The notes beneath the pieces are model-generated. The model had not been told where the DNA came from. It searched no databases and saw nothing but the letters and a program-made list of their open reading frames with translations. Positions 22,390-33,495 of a stretch of DNA of 64,000 nt are shown here, in pieces. How positions within the stretch are numbered: the stretch's first letter is position 1; every line of letters begins with the position of its first letter. The DNA comes from Clarkia xantiana subsp. parviflora (Eukaryota > Streptophyta > Magnoliopsida > Myrtales > Onagraceae), in assembly GCA_036873135.1 (NCBI GenBank), contig JAPTYO010000018.1, positions 12,391,503 through 12,455,502 of the forward strand, written 5' to 3'. The translations under genes were made by a program, and so were the position numbers.

Positions 22390-22607
22390 TATAGATGTAC
22401 ATATTTGTACATATATTGATAGGTATTCTTACTTGTATAGATACATGGTACCTTAGGTTGACTTGTATAGTTGACATAGTTAGTTAGGATTGATATCCTA
22501 TATATAGTAGTCTCCTAACATGTAATACTTGGTTGAATCATTTATATCATTCATATTTTATATCTCCTTATGGTTCGAACCTCCTCTCCACATCCTAGAA
22601 TTTAATA
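22390..22607 (+). repeat. 5' LTR of the 2.3-kb element
   Basis: Begins tatagatgtacatatttg and ends agaatttaata, directly abutting the primer site. Confidence 0.88.
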
Positions 22608-22620
22608 TGGTATCAGAGCT
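22608..22620 (+). other. Primer-binding site of the 2.3-kb element
   Basis: tggtatcagagct, exact to the initiator-Met complement over TGGTATCAGAGC. Confidence 0.88.
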
Positions 22621-23269
22621 ATGGTATTTCCAGGTTCGATTCATGATTTTTCGAGAGGATTTTGCATCGATTTGAGCTTGGATCTTGAGGATTTTAGCTT
22701 AGATTCATTGGATTACTTGAAGATCATTCAGTTGCTGATGTATTTCGTGAATTTGCTGCTCAATAATTGCTGTTTGGATTGAAGATTTCAGCATTATTGG
22801 ATCAGCAGTTCAGCATTTCGGTTTCAGCAATTCAGTTTGCTGCATGTACTATTTCATTGATTTGGAGTTTGATCATTGATTATTGATCAATCATGTGATT
22901 TGGATTCGATCTAGTGTTGAATCTTGAGTCTGAGATCAACTATTTCTGCTGGATTGATCAGCAAATCGTTCTGGATTTTGGAATTGCTGCAGCTCTGGTT
23001 CTGTGTTCTTCACGTTCTTCAGCTTTTCTGTTGATTTTGGATGTGATTGATTCTCCAATTCAAGGCTTCGTTTATGGATTTCTGCTCTTCATTTGATCAC
23101 TGTGCATCATTGCGATGCTTATGTAGTGAATTGAGCATCATCGAAGCTTCTTGGAGGTAATTTCGAATTCAATTTCAGTTTTCGCGCCATTTAGCTGGTT
23201 GAGGTTTGATCTTCGATTTTGAGCTGGTTGCTGGATTATATGTTGAGATTTGGATCAGTTTGGATTGCA

Positions 23270-23600
23270 TTTGAAGCTATGATTGATTCCGAGCTCCAAT
23301 TTGGTGTAAATGGCTGTGGATTGGATCATTTTGATCCGTAGTTGCTGCAATTTGTTCAAATTCGAGCTGAATTGTTGATCATTTGCTGCGATTTGAATTA
23401 CATTGGATACGCATTTGATGTTGCGATTGATTGTGAGCTGCGATTTGATGATATCTGCTATCGATTTGTTCAATTTTGGATTCGTTTGGAGCTGCAATCT
23501 GTTCTTGGTGCTGCAGTTTTTGGACTACAATTTCTGGAAATTCGATTTGGATAATCGATTATTTGCTGCAATTTGGACTGGATTTGATGCACCTTATGGT
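23270..23600 (+). repeat. Quasi-repeats inside the 2.3-kb element
   Basis: Irregularly spaced words gagctgcaatttg, gctgcgatttg and tgctgcaatttgg recur about every 30-60 bp, without a constant period. Some frames stay open because the words avoid stops. I see no known protein. Confidence 0.45.
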
Positions 23601-24163
23601 TGTTGTTGGATTCTTATTGGTTTGGAGTCGTTTTGACGACGAATTGGCTTTCGATTGTGTTGATCTTCATGAAGAACACCTGGAAATCGTGTTGAATATG
23701 AAGATCTTCATCTCTGGAAATTGATGTGTTTCGCTGGGATTGAACCTGCGACCTGTTGTTCAGTTAATGTGTGGAAAAATTTGCGTCTGCGTGGCTTCGA
23801 ACTCGCGACCTCTGGGCTGTGTAGCGCCGTGCACCCTCTGTGCACCGGGATTTCAGCATGGAACTGTCTTGGCTTGTGCACCCCTGTGCACCCACATGTG
23901 CTCTGCACATGCCTGGGCCTCTTTGTGCGATTTTGGGGGCTGATTTTGGAGTTTTATGAAGTTTTGGACTTCTTTGCAAGCTTTGGGATATTTGGGGCTG
24001 TTTTAGGCAGTTTTCAAATTTAGAATGCTCTTTTGAAGAAGATTTTGGGGCTGTTTTGGAGCAGTTTCAGAGTTTGGGGCATTTTTGCAAGTTTTGCAAA
24101 GTTTGGGGCTATTTTGAGGATAGTTCAGAAATATTGGGGCTTCTTTGGAGCTTATGAAGACTT

Positions 24164-24329
24164 TGGGGCTGTTTTGAGGACAGTTCTCAAGTTTTGGGCC
24201 GTATCCCGAAAATTGGATTTTCGAGGGCCGTTTTGTGAAGTTCTTTGGGGCTGTTTTGAGGACAGTTCTCAAGTTTGGGGCCGTATCCCGGAAATTGGAT
24301 TTTCGAGGGGCCGTTTTGTGAAGACCGGG
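24164..24329 (+). repeat. About 83-bp direct duplication
   Basis: ctttggggctgttttgagga through cgttttgtgaag occurs twice in tandem (24164-24245, 24246-24329) with a few changes, near the 3' end of the element's inside. Confidence 0.75.
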
Positions 24330-24430
24330 TTATGTACCTTGGCGTTTTGTGAAGACCGGGTTCTGATTGGACCTTGGCATTTCATTCATCATCAAAGTTT
24401 TCTCTCAAATTTTCCTTTTATTTCTTTTAT

Positions 24431-24461
24431 AAAAAGGAAGAAGAAGGAAAAGATGGGGGAA
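24431..24461 (+). other. Polypurine tract of the 2.3-kb element
   Basis: aaaaaggaagaagaaggaaa followed by agatgggggaa, ending exactly at the 3' LTR. Similar to the tract of element E (gatgggagaa). Confidence 0.8.
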
Positions 24462-24679
24462 TATAGATGTACATATTTGTACATATATTGATAGGTACTC
24501 ATACTTGTATAGATACATGGTACCTTAGATTGACTTGTATAGTTGACTTAGTTAGTTAGGATTGATATCCTATATATAGTAGTCTCCTAACATATAATAC
24601 TTGGTTGAATCATTTATATCATTCATATTTTATATCTCCTTATGGTTCAACCCTCCTCTCCACATTCTAGAATTTAATA
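24462..24679 (+). repeat. 3' LTR of the 2.3-kb element
   Basis: 218 bp, about 96% identical to 22390-22607. It is followed by aagca, the partner of the left flank aaaca. Confidence 0.88.
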
Positions 24680-25117
24680 AAGCATAAGTTCCTCGGAACA
24701 TTAGACGCATGACGCGTATGTATGAGGTGTGGTTTGTTTCTTGGATGTGATCTGCGCACGATGATTTACTTGTGTAGTAGAATTGTGTGTGCAAACTTGA
24801 AATACTAGAAAAAATTTTAAAAGGGCATTAGGAAAGCCAAGATCGGGTGTTTTTTTTTAAAACCTCCCGTTCCGGTGATTGGGATTAAACCATTTTAAAA
24901 GAATGATCTATTAGAAAGAAGACGACGGTATGTGAATTCTTTCACGACCCCCCTTCCCTCGGTTTAATGTCGGTCGGTTGGGTTAGATGTTTAAGGAACC
25001 ATCATTAGTCATCCTCTATCTCATAGATATCCGATGAACGCAATTTTTTTTTCAAAATGTCATTTTCTTCCTGCTTATGCATAATTGTTAATATGTTTGT
25101 ATCGAATAGCTGCACAG

Positions 25118-25530
25118 ATGGATTCATCATGTGCTAATGAGCTTTTGAATGAGACGAACTACGACTCGTGGTGCAAACGCATAAGTAATCTGCTAGAAGG
25201 CGAAGGTCTGCTAGACCACATTCAGAAAACAATGAATTTTCCAGATGCGGGCCTGACCAAGGGGCTAGCATACACCCACTTCAAGTGGGAGCCAGATGAC
25301 ACGAGGGACAAGGAGATTTGCTGTCGCAGATGTCTTCGAACATCGAAAACGAGTATAGGGATATTCCTTCCACAAAGGATATCTGGGATGCCCTGTTCCT
25401 GAAATATGGAAGCGGCTTAGCAGTTACGCTGCACCCACTTATACCATCTTTAGATGAATTTCCGAAGAGAAACACCATCAAGGTGCTTGAAAAAGCGCAC
25501 AAACTCCTTAGCATGGTGAAACCGATTTAA
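25118..25530 (+). pseudogene. copia gag N-terminal region (copy C)
   Basis: ATG at 25118 gives MDSSCANELLNETNYDSW, a copia gag start. The frame shifts near 25310 and continues as MLSQMSSNIENEYRD with KDIWDALFLKYG, the usual gag helical segment. It stops at 25528-25530. The start lies right after the leader, in the same position as the ATG of the ORFs in copies 1, A and D. Live gag would form the cytoplasmic particle. Confidence 0.72.
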
Positions 25531-26377
25531 GAGGAAAGTCGGATGGTTGAATCAGACAAAATTTAAGCCATAATTGGGATTCTCCCAAAGTCCAGGAGGG
25601 CAATCGGGACATTGCTGACTCTTGGCAGTTCGGTACTGGATCTCCCAAGTTTCATGAAGATAATCAAGATGGAAGAAATTGATTTGCATCGGTTACGAAA
25701 AAAACCGAAATTCCAAAACAACCTGCTAGACAGAAGAAAAGGAAAAGGGGAAAGGGAAAGAAACAACATGCAGTTGACTGTAAAACGTTGACAATGCCTG
25801 ATCCAGTTATAATCAGAGATTTTTTGCAAGGACTCCGGCCCTCACCGCATAGGTGATGGGGCCAGGCCTAGCAAATCGCATGTTGTCAATGTATGCGACA
25901 TTGGATGTTAAATAAGCTTTAGTTTTCTATACTGTCATGTTAACTGATTCAAATTCCTCTTGGATCCTTTATTCAGGTGCAACAGACCACATAACTAATG
26001 ACAAAGGTTCATTTTCCATGTTCAAACGAATTCCGAAGGATTCAAAAAGGATATACATTGGCGACAACTCTCAAGTTCACGTCGAAGGAATAGGGAACTG
26101 CAAATTGCCTATGCGCAATGGCAGAACCTTACTTCTAGAAAATGTCATCTTTGCTCCTAGAATTCGAAGGAATGTTGTTTCTGTTACTTCTCTTATAGAT
26201 AATGGATTTGCTTTATCATTTGAGAATTCCCTTGTTCGTATAAATAAAAGCAATACCTTTTATGGTCATTCATTTTCCTCTAATGGTCTCATCGTTATGG
26301 ATCTGAATGGATATGAAAATTCAAATCGAATGTATTCATTGTCGTCTAGGGAAGCAGAAACTGATGCGGCCAGGTGA
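25531..26377 (+). pseudogene. copia gag C-terminus and protease (copy C)
   Basis: 25531-25930 is a degraded gag tail with a Lys/Arg-rich stretch; no CCHC knuckle survives. 25937-26377 is an open protease block: WILYSGATDHITND, where the catalytic Asp of D-S-G is replaced by Tyr, then ENVIFAPRIRRNVVSV and LIDNGFALSF. It ends near the GAG-pre-integrase join. Confidence 0.78.
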
Positions 26378-27230
26378 CATGCAAGGTTGGGACATATAGG
26401 CTACGACAAGGTTCAAACCTCGCTCAGAGAGGTTTACTCCCCGGGGATTGTCTAGCCAGAAAGTAAACCCACAAGATATTTGGTGAATCACTACGAGCAG
26501 AATATCCATTGGATTTAACTCATTCAGACATTTGTGTACGCATGAATGTCATCGCAATGGGTGGTAAACTTTACTTTGTGAGCTTCATCAACGACTTCAC
26601 CCGTTATGGGTTTACTCATTTAATTTCTCATAAATCCGAGGTTATTGACTGCTTTAGAAGCTTTCATAACCTCGTAGAGAATCAGCAGGAGCGAAAGGTG
26701 AAAACCCTTCGCACTGATAGAGGAGGAGAATATCTCTCTAATGGTTTTAAGAAGTTGTACGATGAAAGAGGTAATGTACATCAAACTACAATTCCTTACA
26801 CACCACAGCAAAATGGTGTGGCTGAACGACGTAATCGTACACTCCTAGACATGTTTAGAACCATGATGTCGCAGTCAAAGTTGCCAATCTCCTATTGGGG
26901 TGCGCACTAATGACTGCCACACATGTAGTAAACCTTGTCCCTTCCAAATAGTTGGACACGACACCATATGAGCTGTGGTTTGGTAGAGAGGTGGATCTTA
27001 CCAGGCTGCGACCTTGGGGATGTGCAGCATACACGCATCAAACTGACAGCCGTTACGGCAAGTTAGGCCCTAGAAGATTGAAAAGTATCTTTATAAGGTA
27101 CTCTGAGAACTCTAAGGGATACATGTTTGTAGCAGCTCAGGAAAATTGGGGCGTGGTCGAACATGAGTTAAGAGACGTAACATTCCTTGTGGACGAATTT
27201 CCTACGCTTGAAATCATCAAAACATACGAA
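26378..27230 (+). pseudogene. copia integrase (copy C)
   Basis: HARLGHIGYDKV remnants give the zinc-binding His pair. The core contains LDLTHSDICVRM (first Asp position), TLRTDRGGEYLSNGF (second Asp) and TPQQNGVAERRNRTLLDM (Glu). A frameshift near 26905 and a stop near 26950 break the frame. It resumes as TTPYELWFGREVDLTRLRPWGC and the IFIRYSENSKGYMFV C-terminal region, then runs into the linker. Confidence 0.82.
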
Positions 27231-28317
27231 GTATTGATTGAACTAGAGGATGATGATGATCATGTCCCACTCGCTTCGAGTGGGAGATTTGAGGCAGTGA
27301 CACAAGTGAACGATATGGTAAATGAAGATGGGGACATTTTCATAATAAATCAAGTGGGAGGAGTCAATCCGACCACCCATATCACTGTTGCTGCAGATGC
27401 GAATCAAGTCAGACCTGATGATCATGTTACTGAACCGATGGATGAAAAATCTAACTTTACCGCAATTACCTACTGTACCTAGTGGGAGTGGTACGACCAA
27501 CTCTGTTCGTGGTCATCTTAATCGTGGAATTAAACTCGGAGTTGGAAATCCGAGACCGAGAGGTTGTCAAAGAAATGTTGTTGTTGAAAGTTCAAGTAGC
27601 GCTCTTGTTCCCAGTGGGAGCATTGCACCGATAATGAGAATTATTCCTAATGGGAGTGTAGTTCATGTTCAAGATGGGACTAACGAGCCTAGACGTAGTC
27701 TAAGGCACCAAACTTTTCCTATGAAGTATACCATCAAAAGAGGTGAACCCACAGTTTGGTTGATGAGCCGGTAACGGTTAAGCAAGCTATGGATTAACCT
27801 CAAGTGAAATAATGGAGGAAAGAAATGGAGTATGAGATCGCCTCTTTGAAAGCTAATTCAGTATGTCTTTGGTTGATTTTCTTGCTAACCGGAGAGCAAT
27901 AGGTGCCAAGTGGGTTCTGAAACTGAAACTCACTGCTGATGGATCTATCGAGCGATACAAAGCTCGACTCGTTGCGAAAGGATATACCCAACTTCACGGA
28001 ATGGGCTTTGATGAGACATACTCACCTACTGTGCGTTACACCACAGTACGGGCCATAATGGATTTGGTTGCGAGCCTCGATCTGGAGCTGCACCAAATGG
28101 ATGTTAACATTGCATTCCTCCATGGTAACCTGGAGGAAGAGATCTATATGGAGCAGTAATAGGGTTTTGTTACTCCTGGCAACAAACATAAAGTTTGTAA
28201 ACTCCAAAGATCTATCTACGGTCCTAAACAATCATCACGACAATGGTACCGCAGATTACATGAGGAAATTGTTGGAAATGGATTCCTAAATCTTCACGAG
28301 GATCCATGTGTGTACAC
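27231..28317 (+). pseudogene. copia integrase-RT linker and RT N-terminal half (copy C)
   Basis: The linker (27231-27780) has VPSGS/NGS-type repeats. RT starts around 27810: SLVDFLANRRAIGAKWVLK, DGSIERYKARLVAKGY, SPTVRYTTVRAIMDLV and the first catalytic Asp in HQMDVNIAFLHG. Two adjacent stops follow IYMEQ (28157-28162). The text continues SIYGPKQSSRQWYRR and LHEDPCVYT and is cut at 28317 by the Ogre-like insertion, before YVDD. Confidence 0.82.
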
Positions 28318-29964
28318 TGTAAACACTCGATTTTGACCCGGACGTAATGTCATTACATGTGATGTGTCATTTTCAGATGTGTCACGTTACGAAGTATTCA
28401 AAAATGCTCATGTGCATATTAGCGTAAATAAATATTTTTAAAATATCTCGGATATATTCGAAATATCTCGAATATATTCAAAATATATAAAAATATATAT
28501 TTATATTTAATAGTTATTTATCTGTAAGATAATTATCTATAGGTATTATCTCCTATTATTTATGAAATAATTATCTGTAGATATTTATCCGTAGTATTTA
28601 TCTGTCAGTTATTTAATTATTTTAAGATTTAGGAGATCTTATCTGTAATCTAGGTTAGTTCTACTATAAATAGGGGTCCAGTTCTACACTGTAAACAAAC
28701 AGAAAAACACATCTAAAAATATATTAAAGGATTTATCGAAAATCGTGCACAAAAAAAATATTTTTTCTCTCTCCTCTCTTTTCTCTCTCCTCAGTCTCGT
28801 TTTTTTTCTTCAATTTTCACCGTTGCTGGTTGCCCCAGCCCTCTGGCCGCCCTAAAAGGGCCGGAGCTCTGCTAGCGCTTGGCCACCGGACGCCCTCGCA
28901 CCGCCGAAACGCCCGCGTCTCCCTCCCGTACCGCTCCAGCTGCCCTCACGACTCTCGACCAGACCGGACCACCGTCCCCCTGCCGGTCCGCCAGGCTGTG
29001 GCCATTCCTACCACACTAGATCTGTCCAGTTCTTCAGCACCCGACCTCGTCGGCCACCACCGCAACCCTGAGCCAAACCGGAGCTGCCCTGGTTGTTGCC
29101 CTTTGCCTCGTCCTAGTCATGCTTCCGCTGCAACCTGCCTTTCCGGAAGATCCGCCCACCGTGACCCTCTCCACCACAGCTCGACGGAACCAACGCGTTC
29201 ACCATCGTCATCTGCTACTTGCCATTTATTGCCCGAGCTCCGTCGGAACCCGGTTGCTGTTGTCCGTCCATAGCCTTCGCAGCCCGCAGGTATCATCTTC
29301 CCGTCATCTTCCTTCTTTTTTATTATTAATTAATGTTAATATTAATATTAAAATTAATAATAATAATATTATTATTTTATTAGTTTGATGTTATCATTAA
29401 CTGTTCATTCTATTTTATTCGTTTTATTTTTATTATGTTCAAATAACTAGGTTGAGTTTTAAATTTAACTATGAGCGAATACTCCTCATGTTGCAACATT
29501 GTATATTTTATTATTTTTAAGTACATGTTATATTATTATGAACTAATTTAACATAAATAAATTTAAATTTGAATAGTTTAGATTAATTAAATAATAAAAC
29601 GTTAATTGTGTATACTTGTCGTGTTAGTTCGTGTCGATTTAATTATATGTTATAATCGTTAATACTAACAGGTTTTACTATCGTTCATGTGCATAGTTAA
29701 TTTATAACTGATAAATGATTACATTGGAAAATTAAGTAAATTGAGTACCGAAAGGGCGTAATTAAAAAGGTTATATTTTTAATGCGTATAGAACCCCCGA
29801 ACTCGAATTTCTGATCGTTGACTGATTTCTATACCTAAGTATTTAATCTGTTATTCTCTCTGGTAATTTAGGATTCTAGTTAGCCTTAATTAACTAGTGG
29901 CGACTCTTTTCAAATTTCACGATTTCAAAACGTAATCCGCGTTAGGTTAGATTTAGGTCCGACA
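28318..29964 (+). repeat. Ogre-like 5' LTR (1647 bp)
   Basis: Starts TGTAAACACTCG and ends GGTCCGACA. It contains a TATA box, a CT-rich transcription-start region (28760-28810), a GC-rich block (28830-29290) and an A/T-rich 3' half. The same layout is seen inverted at 60071-61386. Confidence 0.8.
28665..28672 (+). promoter_or_regulatory. TATA box in Ogre-like LTR
   Basis: TATAAATA followed by ggggtcc, about 350 bp into the LTR and about 150 bp before the GC-rich block. Confidence 0.6.
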
Positions 29965-29967
29965 ATT

Positions 29968-29985
29968 TGGCGACTCTGCTGGGGA
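29968..29985 (+). other. Primer-binding site, Ogre type
   Basis: tggcgactctgctgggga three bases after the LTR end. The identical core appears on the minus strand at 60051-60067. From memory of Ogre elements this fits an Arg tRNA; the tRNA was not checked. Confidence 0.7.
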
Positions 29986-30429
29986 TACTTAGAGGGTTCA
30001 GGCTCATTACATTCACTTATTGCCATGTTGTTTAGTTTTTATTTTCTCTTGAATATTCTAAATTTGCTTTTTATTTCGACAGGTACGAAGGTTTAGAATT
30101 TAAACTAACATTTTCTTTGTGGCTATGTTTGAAATTCGCACACACACCACTTTTAGAATATTATCCAAAACGCCTAAAATCCAAGGCGACTAGGAACCCC
30201 GGAGGTTTAGTACGGTACGAGCGGAGCGGTAGTTCCGCCGGTACGACTCCGAAAAACTCCACTCACTTGTGAATGTCTTGTGATCCCTATGATGGAGGGT
30301 GGAAACCACCTTGTCGGGAGCCTATCAGTGGAACCTACCTTGTAGAGCAAAGCCACACTTTTTTTACCCCCCTAACATGTCGTGTTTTATCCAAGGTTTT
30401 ATGTTGTAAGTTATCAGGTAAACTGTAAA

Positions 30430-31500
30430 GTTTTTTTTTTTTTTTTTCTATTTGAGTAATTTTTATTTTTTTAAGCATGCATCTCATTGCATATTTTCTA
30501 AAAATAATAAATAAAAAAAAATTTCAGCGAAATAATTAGTCATTTAGTTGTAGAAATTTTATTTTCAAACATGCATTTCATATTCATTGTTTAAAAAAAC
30601 TCTTACCTGAATTTATAATTTCAACTTTGCGTTTCATACGCATTATTTTTAAAAAAAACTCTTCAGGTAAGTTGTAATTTGGCTAGTGCGTCATATATGC
30701 ATTACTTAAAAAAAAAGCATTTCAAAAATTGTAATTCCTCTTTAGCTATTATAGCTTCTAATTTCGAACGTGCATTCCATATGCATCATTTCAATAAAAA
30801 AAATTTACCTGAACTGTTGTGTTTTTAATAGTGCATCCAATATGCATTAATTAAAAAAGCTTTTTAGATGAATTGTAAGCTCTCTTAGTTTTAGGGCTCT
30901 TTGTTTAAAAGAAAAACATTTTACCTGAATTTTTAATTAAAAGACATGCATCTCATTTGCATTATTTTCGAAAAAAACTTTCGGGTAAATTGAATTTTTT
31001 CTTAGTTGTAGAACTTTTATATTTAAGTTAGCATATTTATTTTTGTGCATCTCATATGCATTATTTTCAAAATAATCACCTCAATTTTTATTTTTTGGGC
31101 AACCAAGATACATTTTTGCCCTCTTAAAAAACAAAAAAATAAAAATAAAAACAAAAAAACAAAAAAACAAAAAAACTTTTCAGGTAATTTGTAAGTTTTC
31201 TTAACTGTAGAACTTTCATTTGATGTATGCATATCATGTGCATCTCATGTGCATCTCATATGCATTGTTTTAGAAAAAATAATTTGTAGATAGATTGTAC
31301 ATGTTCTTAAGCGTAGAACTTTTAATTTCAACATGCATCACACTTGCATTATTTTAAAAAAAGTCGACCTGAAATTTTCATTTCAAAATATGCATTTCAT
31401 ATGTTATTCATGTAAACTTGTTGTAATTTGTAGGTTTCTTAGCGTTAGAAATTTAACTTTCGAGCATGCATGAACATTAAAAAAAAAAAAAACTCAAAGT
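30430..31500 (+). repeat. Imperfect repeats of about 60-110 bp in Ogre-like leader
   Basis: Blocks with tgcatttcatatgcatta, an A-run, then caggtaa.ttgtaa.tt.tctta and gtagaactttt recur about ten times. They have A-runs of 6-14 bases, and the tgcat...atgcat core is an inverted repeat. The same family lies inverted at 58687-59640. Confidence 0.75.
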
Positions 31501-32809
31501 GTCATTCGTTTTCTATCTAAGGTGTATTACACTTTTTCGGCAAGATCGTCATTTGAACATTAGCATAAGCAAGCGTTGAAAAAAATGGGAGATTTGATTC
31601 CGATTCTTGAAAAATAGTTTAATCGTTCAGTTGAGTGCGACTATTCAAGTTTAAACCAATGACGATAAAATCTTTTGAAAAACTTTGTTTTGAGCATCTG
31701 TCCTGCTTTTGAGCCAGATAGTGCACTCAGCGAACCCATTAAATTCAACGCTGGTGTAAAACACTTTTAGATCATAAATTTTGATTCTTTCTGAAATATA
31801 ATCAAAATTATAAAATTAATGACATTAGAGTTTTGAAAATAATCATGCATGAGTTCTCATATTCTCTACACTAACTTTTCATTCGTTATTTCCAAGTAAC
31901 CTTGGTTAGGGATCCTGCAAGTATAAGTTCTGTCGGCCAAATGGGGGAACAAATAAAGAATATGCAGTCATTTAGTTGCACGAAGAACAAATTGCGCACT
32001 CGGGATATCCAACGCTCAAGTGCGATAAATTGTACTTGATTTTTTCCTTGAGATTTGAGTGTCCCTATTTTTTTTACAGATCAGACGACTACTTTGACTG
32101 AAGTCGCAACCACGTGAAACCTGCGTGAAACGTGACTGTTCAGAGAACTTCCATGCCAAAATTCCACCAATCTTGTATGGAATTCATACGCGTCCCCAAA
32201 CCAAGCCGTACATCTGTTTTACAGTGAGGTCTAAACTAGTCAGTGGTAACCAAAATGCATCTCCCGTTCAAATCAAGCATAACCGCCAGATGGAGAAAAA
32301 AGTTGGAACATGCAGCATGTCCATTCACATATGCTTGGATAATCATCAAAATCAAAGGCCCCTGAAGAGCACATCTCGCGCACGACCCTTTGGTCGCCGA
32401 CCGTTCTGAGGTCAACCGTCGAGTTTGTCCCAAATATTTTAGACAATTTCCATACGTGGCCAGCCTAGCCAAACTCCACGTCATCAATGTGTGCTCATCA
32501 ACTAGGCCATTCATCCAGCATGCGACAAGCCTAACCCGATAGGTGCTAGCCATGGGGCATCCCCAGACGAGATTAAGCAATAGCCGGGGCACTTGAGAAG
32601 CCGAGAGAAGAAATCAATGTTTATGTCATCCATTGGTCGTAGGGTCCATCCATGGCGTCGACACGACCGAGGTATTTTGACCCAATCAACCGAGTCATTC
32701 TCTAAACGACGTTTTGAATTAGAAATTCTGAAATCTGCCACTAGGGACATGTAAATTATTGTAGTTGATTATTTTAGGTAAATTTTCTTTAAAAAAAAGC
32801 AAAAGAAAA
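31501..32809 (+). other. Leader sequence without recognised features
   Basis: About 1.3 kb of mixed composition, moderately GC-rich at 32090-32700. No motif of gag, protease or any cellular gene was seen on either strand. Frames of 80-120 codons on the minus strand (32236-32592, 32511-32750) have no recognisable content. Confidence 0.4.
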
Positions 32810-33228
32810 AAAAGGAGAGAGAAAAAAATAAAGTCCCTCTAGGTTGAAAACCTGTAAAGGCGACCTCGGCAAAAGTTAGGGAAAGGGGCATGATTGAAAA
32901 CCCGCAGGGGCAATCATGGCAAAAGGTGAGCTGAAAAAAAAGGGCAAAAAAAAGAAAAAAAAAGCAAGAAAACAAAACTCATTTTTCTTTAGGGTCACAG
33001 CCGCCCTTTAATCGGCTACAGAAAAATAAAGAGAGCGTTCATGCAATTTTTTGAGAACAGTGAATAAATAAAATGGTCACAGTTGTCCTTAAATCACCTT
33101 CAAATATGAAGGGCCACAGTCGTCCCTAAAACGACTACAAAGAAAGGGCCATAACCACCCTTCAAATGGCTACAGATAAAGGTCGCTCCCGCAGCATCAA
33201 AAGCGGGAAATAAGTGAAAGGGCCACAG
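32810..33228 (+). repeat. Repeat tract with gggccacagccaccc units (left part)
   Basis: Words gttgaaaaccyg...gcaatcatggcaaaagg and gggccacagycrcccttmaaatggctacaaa recur about every 40-60 bp. The tract is split by copia copy A and continues at 41377. Confidence 0.7.
33224..33228. repeat. Target-site duplication of copy A (left)
   Basis: cacag before the LTR start at 33229; repeated at 41377-41381. Confidence 0.93.
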
Positions 33229-33482
33229 TGTTAGATTACGGGGAGTAATCACTACGGAAACACAAAACATGGTACGTGCATGTAATCAAAATTACGCAGC
33301 GGAAGGGTTACACATATATTCGGCCGGCCTATGTATTTGGGGAGGCCCAATTTTGGGCCTCCCATGTCAATTGGGATTTGGGTCTTGCCCAATTACCCTA
33401 ATGTGTCATTTACCCAAGTTCATTAGGTAAACTATACATATTATGGGCTACCAATTACGGCACCCATCACCATATGCTTACA
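33229..33482 (-). repeat. 3' LTR of copy A, internally deleted (254 bp)
   Basis: Matches both ends of the 602-bp 5' LTR, but the part corresponding to about 40863-41212 is absent. The loss includes the TATA box. Confidence 0.9.
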
Positions 33483-33495
33483 CCTCCCACTCGCC
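33483..33495 (-). other. Polypurine tract of copy A
   Basis: GGCGAGTGGGAGG on the minus strand immediately before the 3' LTR start TGTAAGC. The same tract is at 44366-44378 (plus) and, slightly changed, next to 45533. Confidence 0.8.

Larger units (their letters stand above)
22390..24679 (+). mobile_element. Non-autonomous LTR retrotransposon, 2.3 kb, TA...TA ends
   Basis: Two 218-bp direct repeats (22390-22607, 24462-24679) flank 1.85 kb that starts with an exact initiator-Met primer site and ends with a polypurine tract. LTR ends are TATAGATG...TTTAATA rather than TG...CA. No gag or pol motif is found in any frame; the inside is composed of quasi-repeats. Flanks aaaca/aagca are a near-perfect duplication, and the host leader resumes afterwards. 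LTRs differ at about 8 of 218 sites. It probably moved with proteins from another copia, possibly one like element E, which shares the same kind of ends. Confidence 0.85.
20701..25117 (+). other. Leader of copy C
   Basis: Without the insertion 22390-24679 the leader is about 2.1 kb, as in copies 1, A and D. TA tracts lie at 21240-21420 and GGTTCGG-type repeats at 21495-21890. No gene seen. Confidence 0.6.

Noticed and set aside
23710..23830. tRNA gene, because of ggattgaacctgcgacc and gcttcgaactcgcgacc
   Set aside because: These resemble a T-arm complement by chance. I could not build an acceptor stem, D-arm and anticodon arm around them on either strand.
24003..24491. ORFs on both strands inside the 2.3-kb element
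   Set aside because: They arise from an 83-bp duplication and quasi-repeats poor in stop codons; no known domain.
28830..29273. 147-codon Pro/Ser-rich ORF as a real gene
   Set aside because: It lies within an LTR, has biased composition due to GC content, and the matching block of the second LTR does not preserve the frame.
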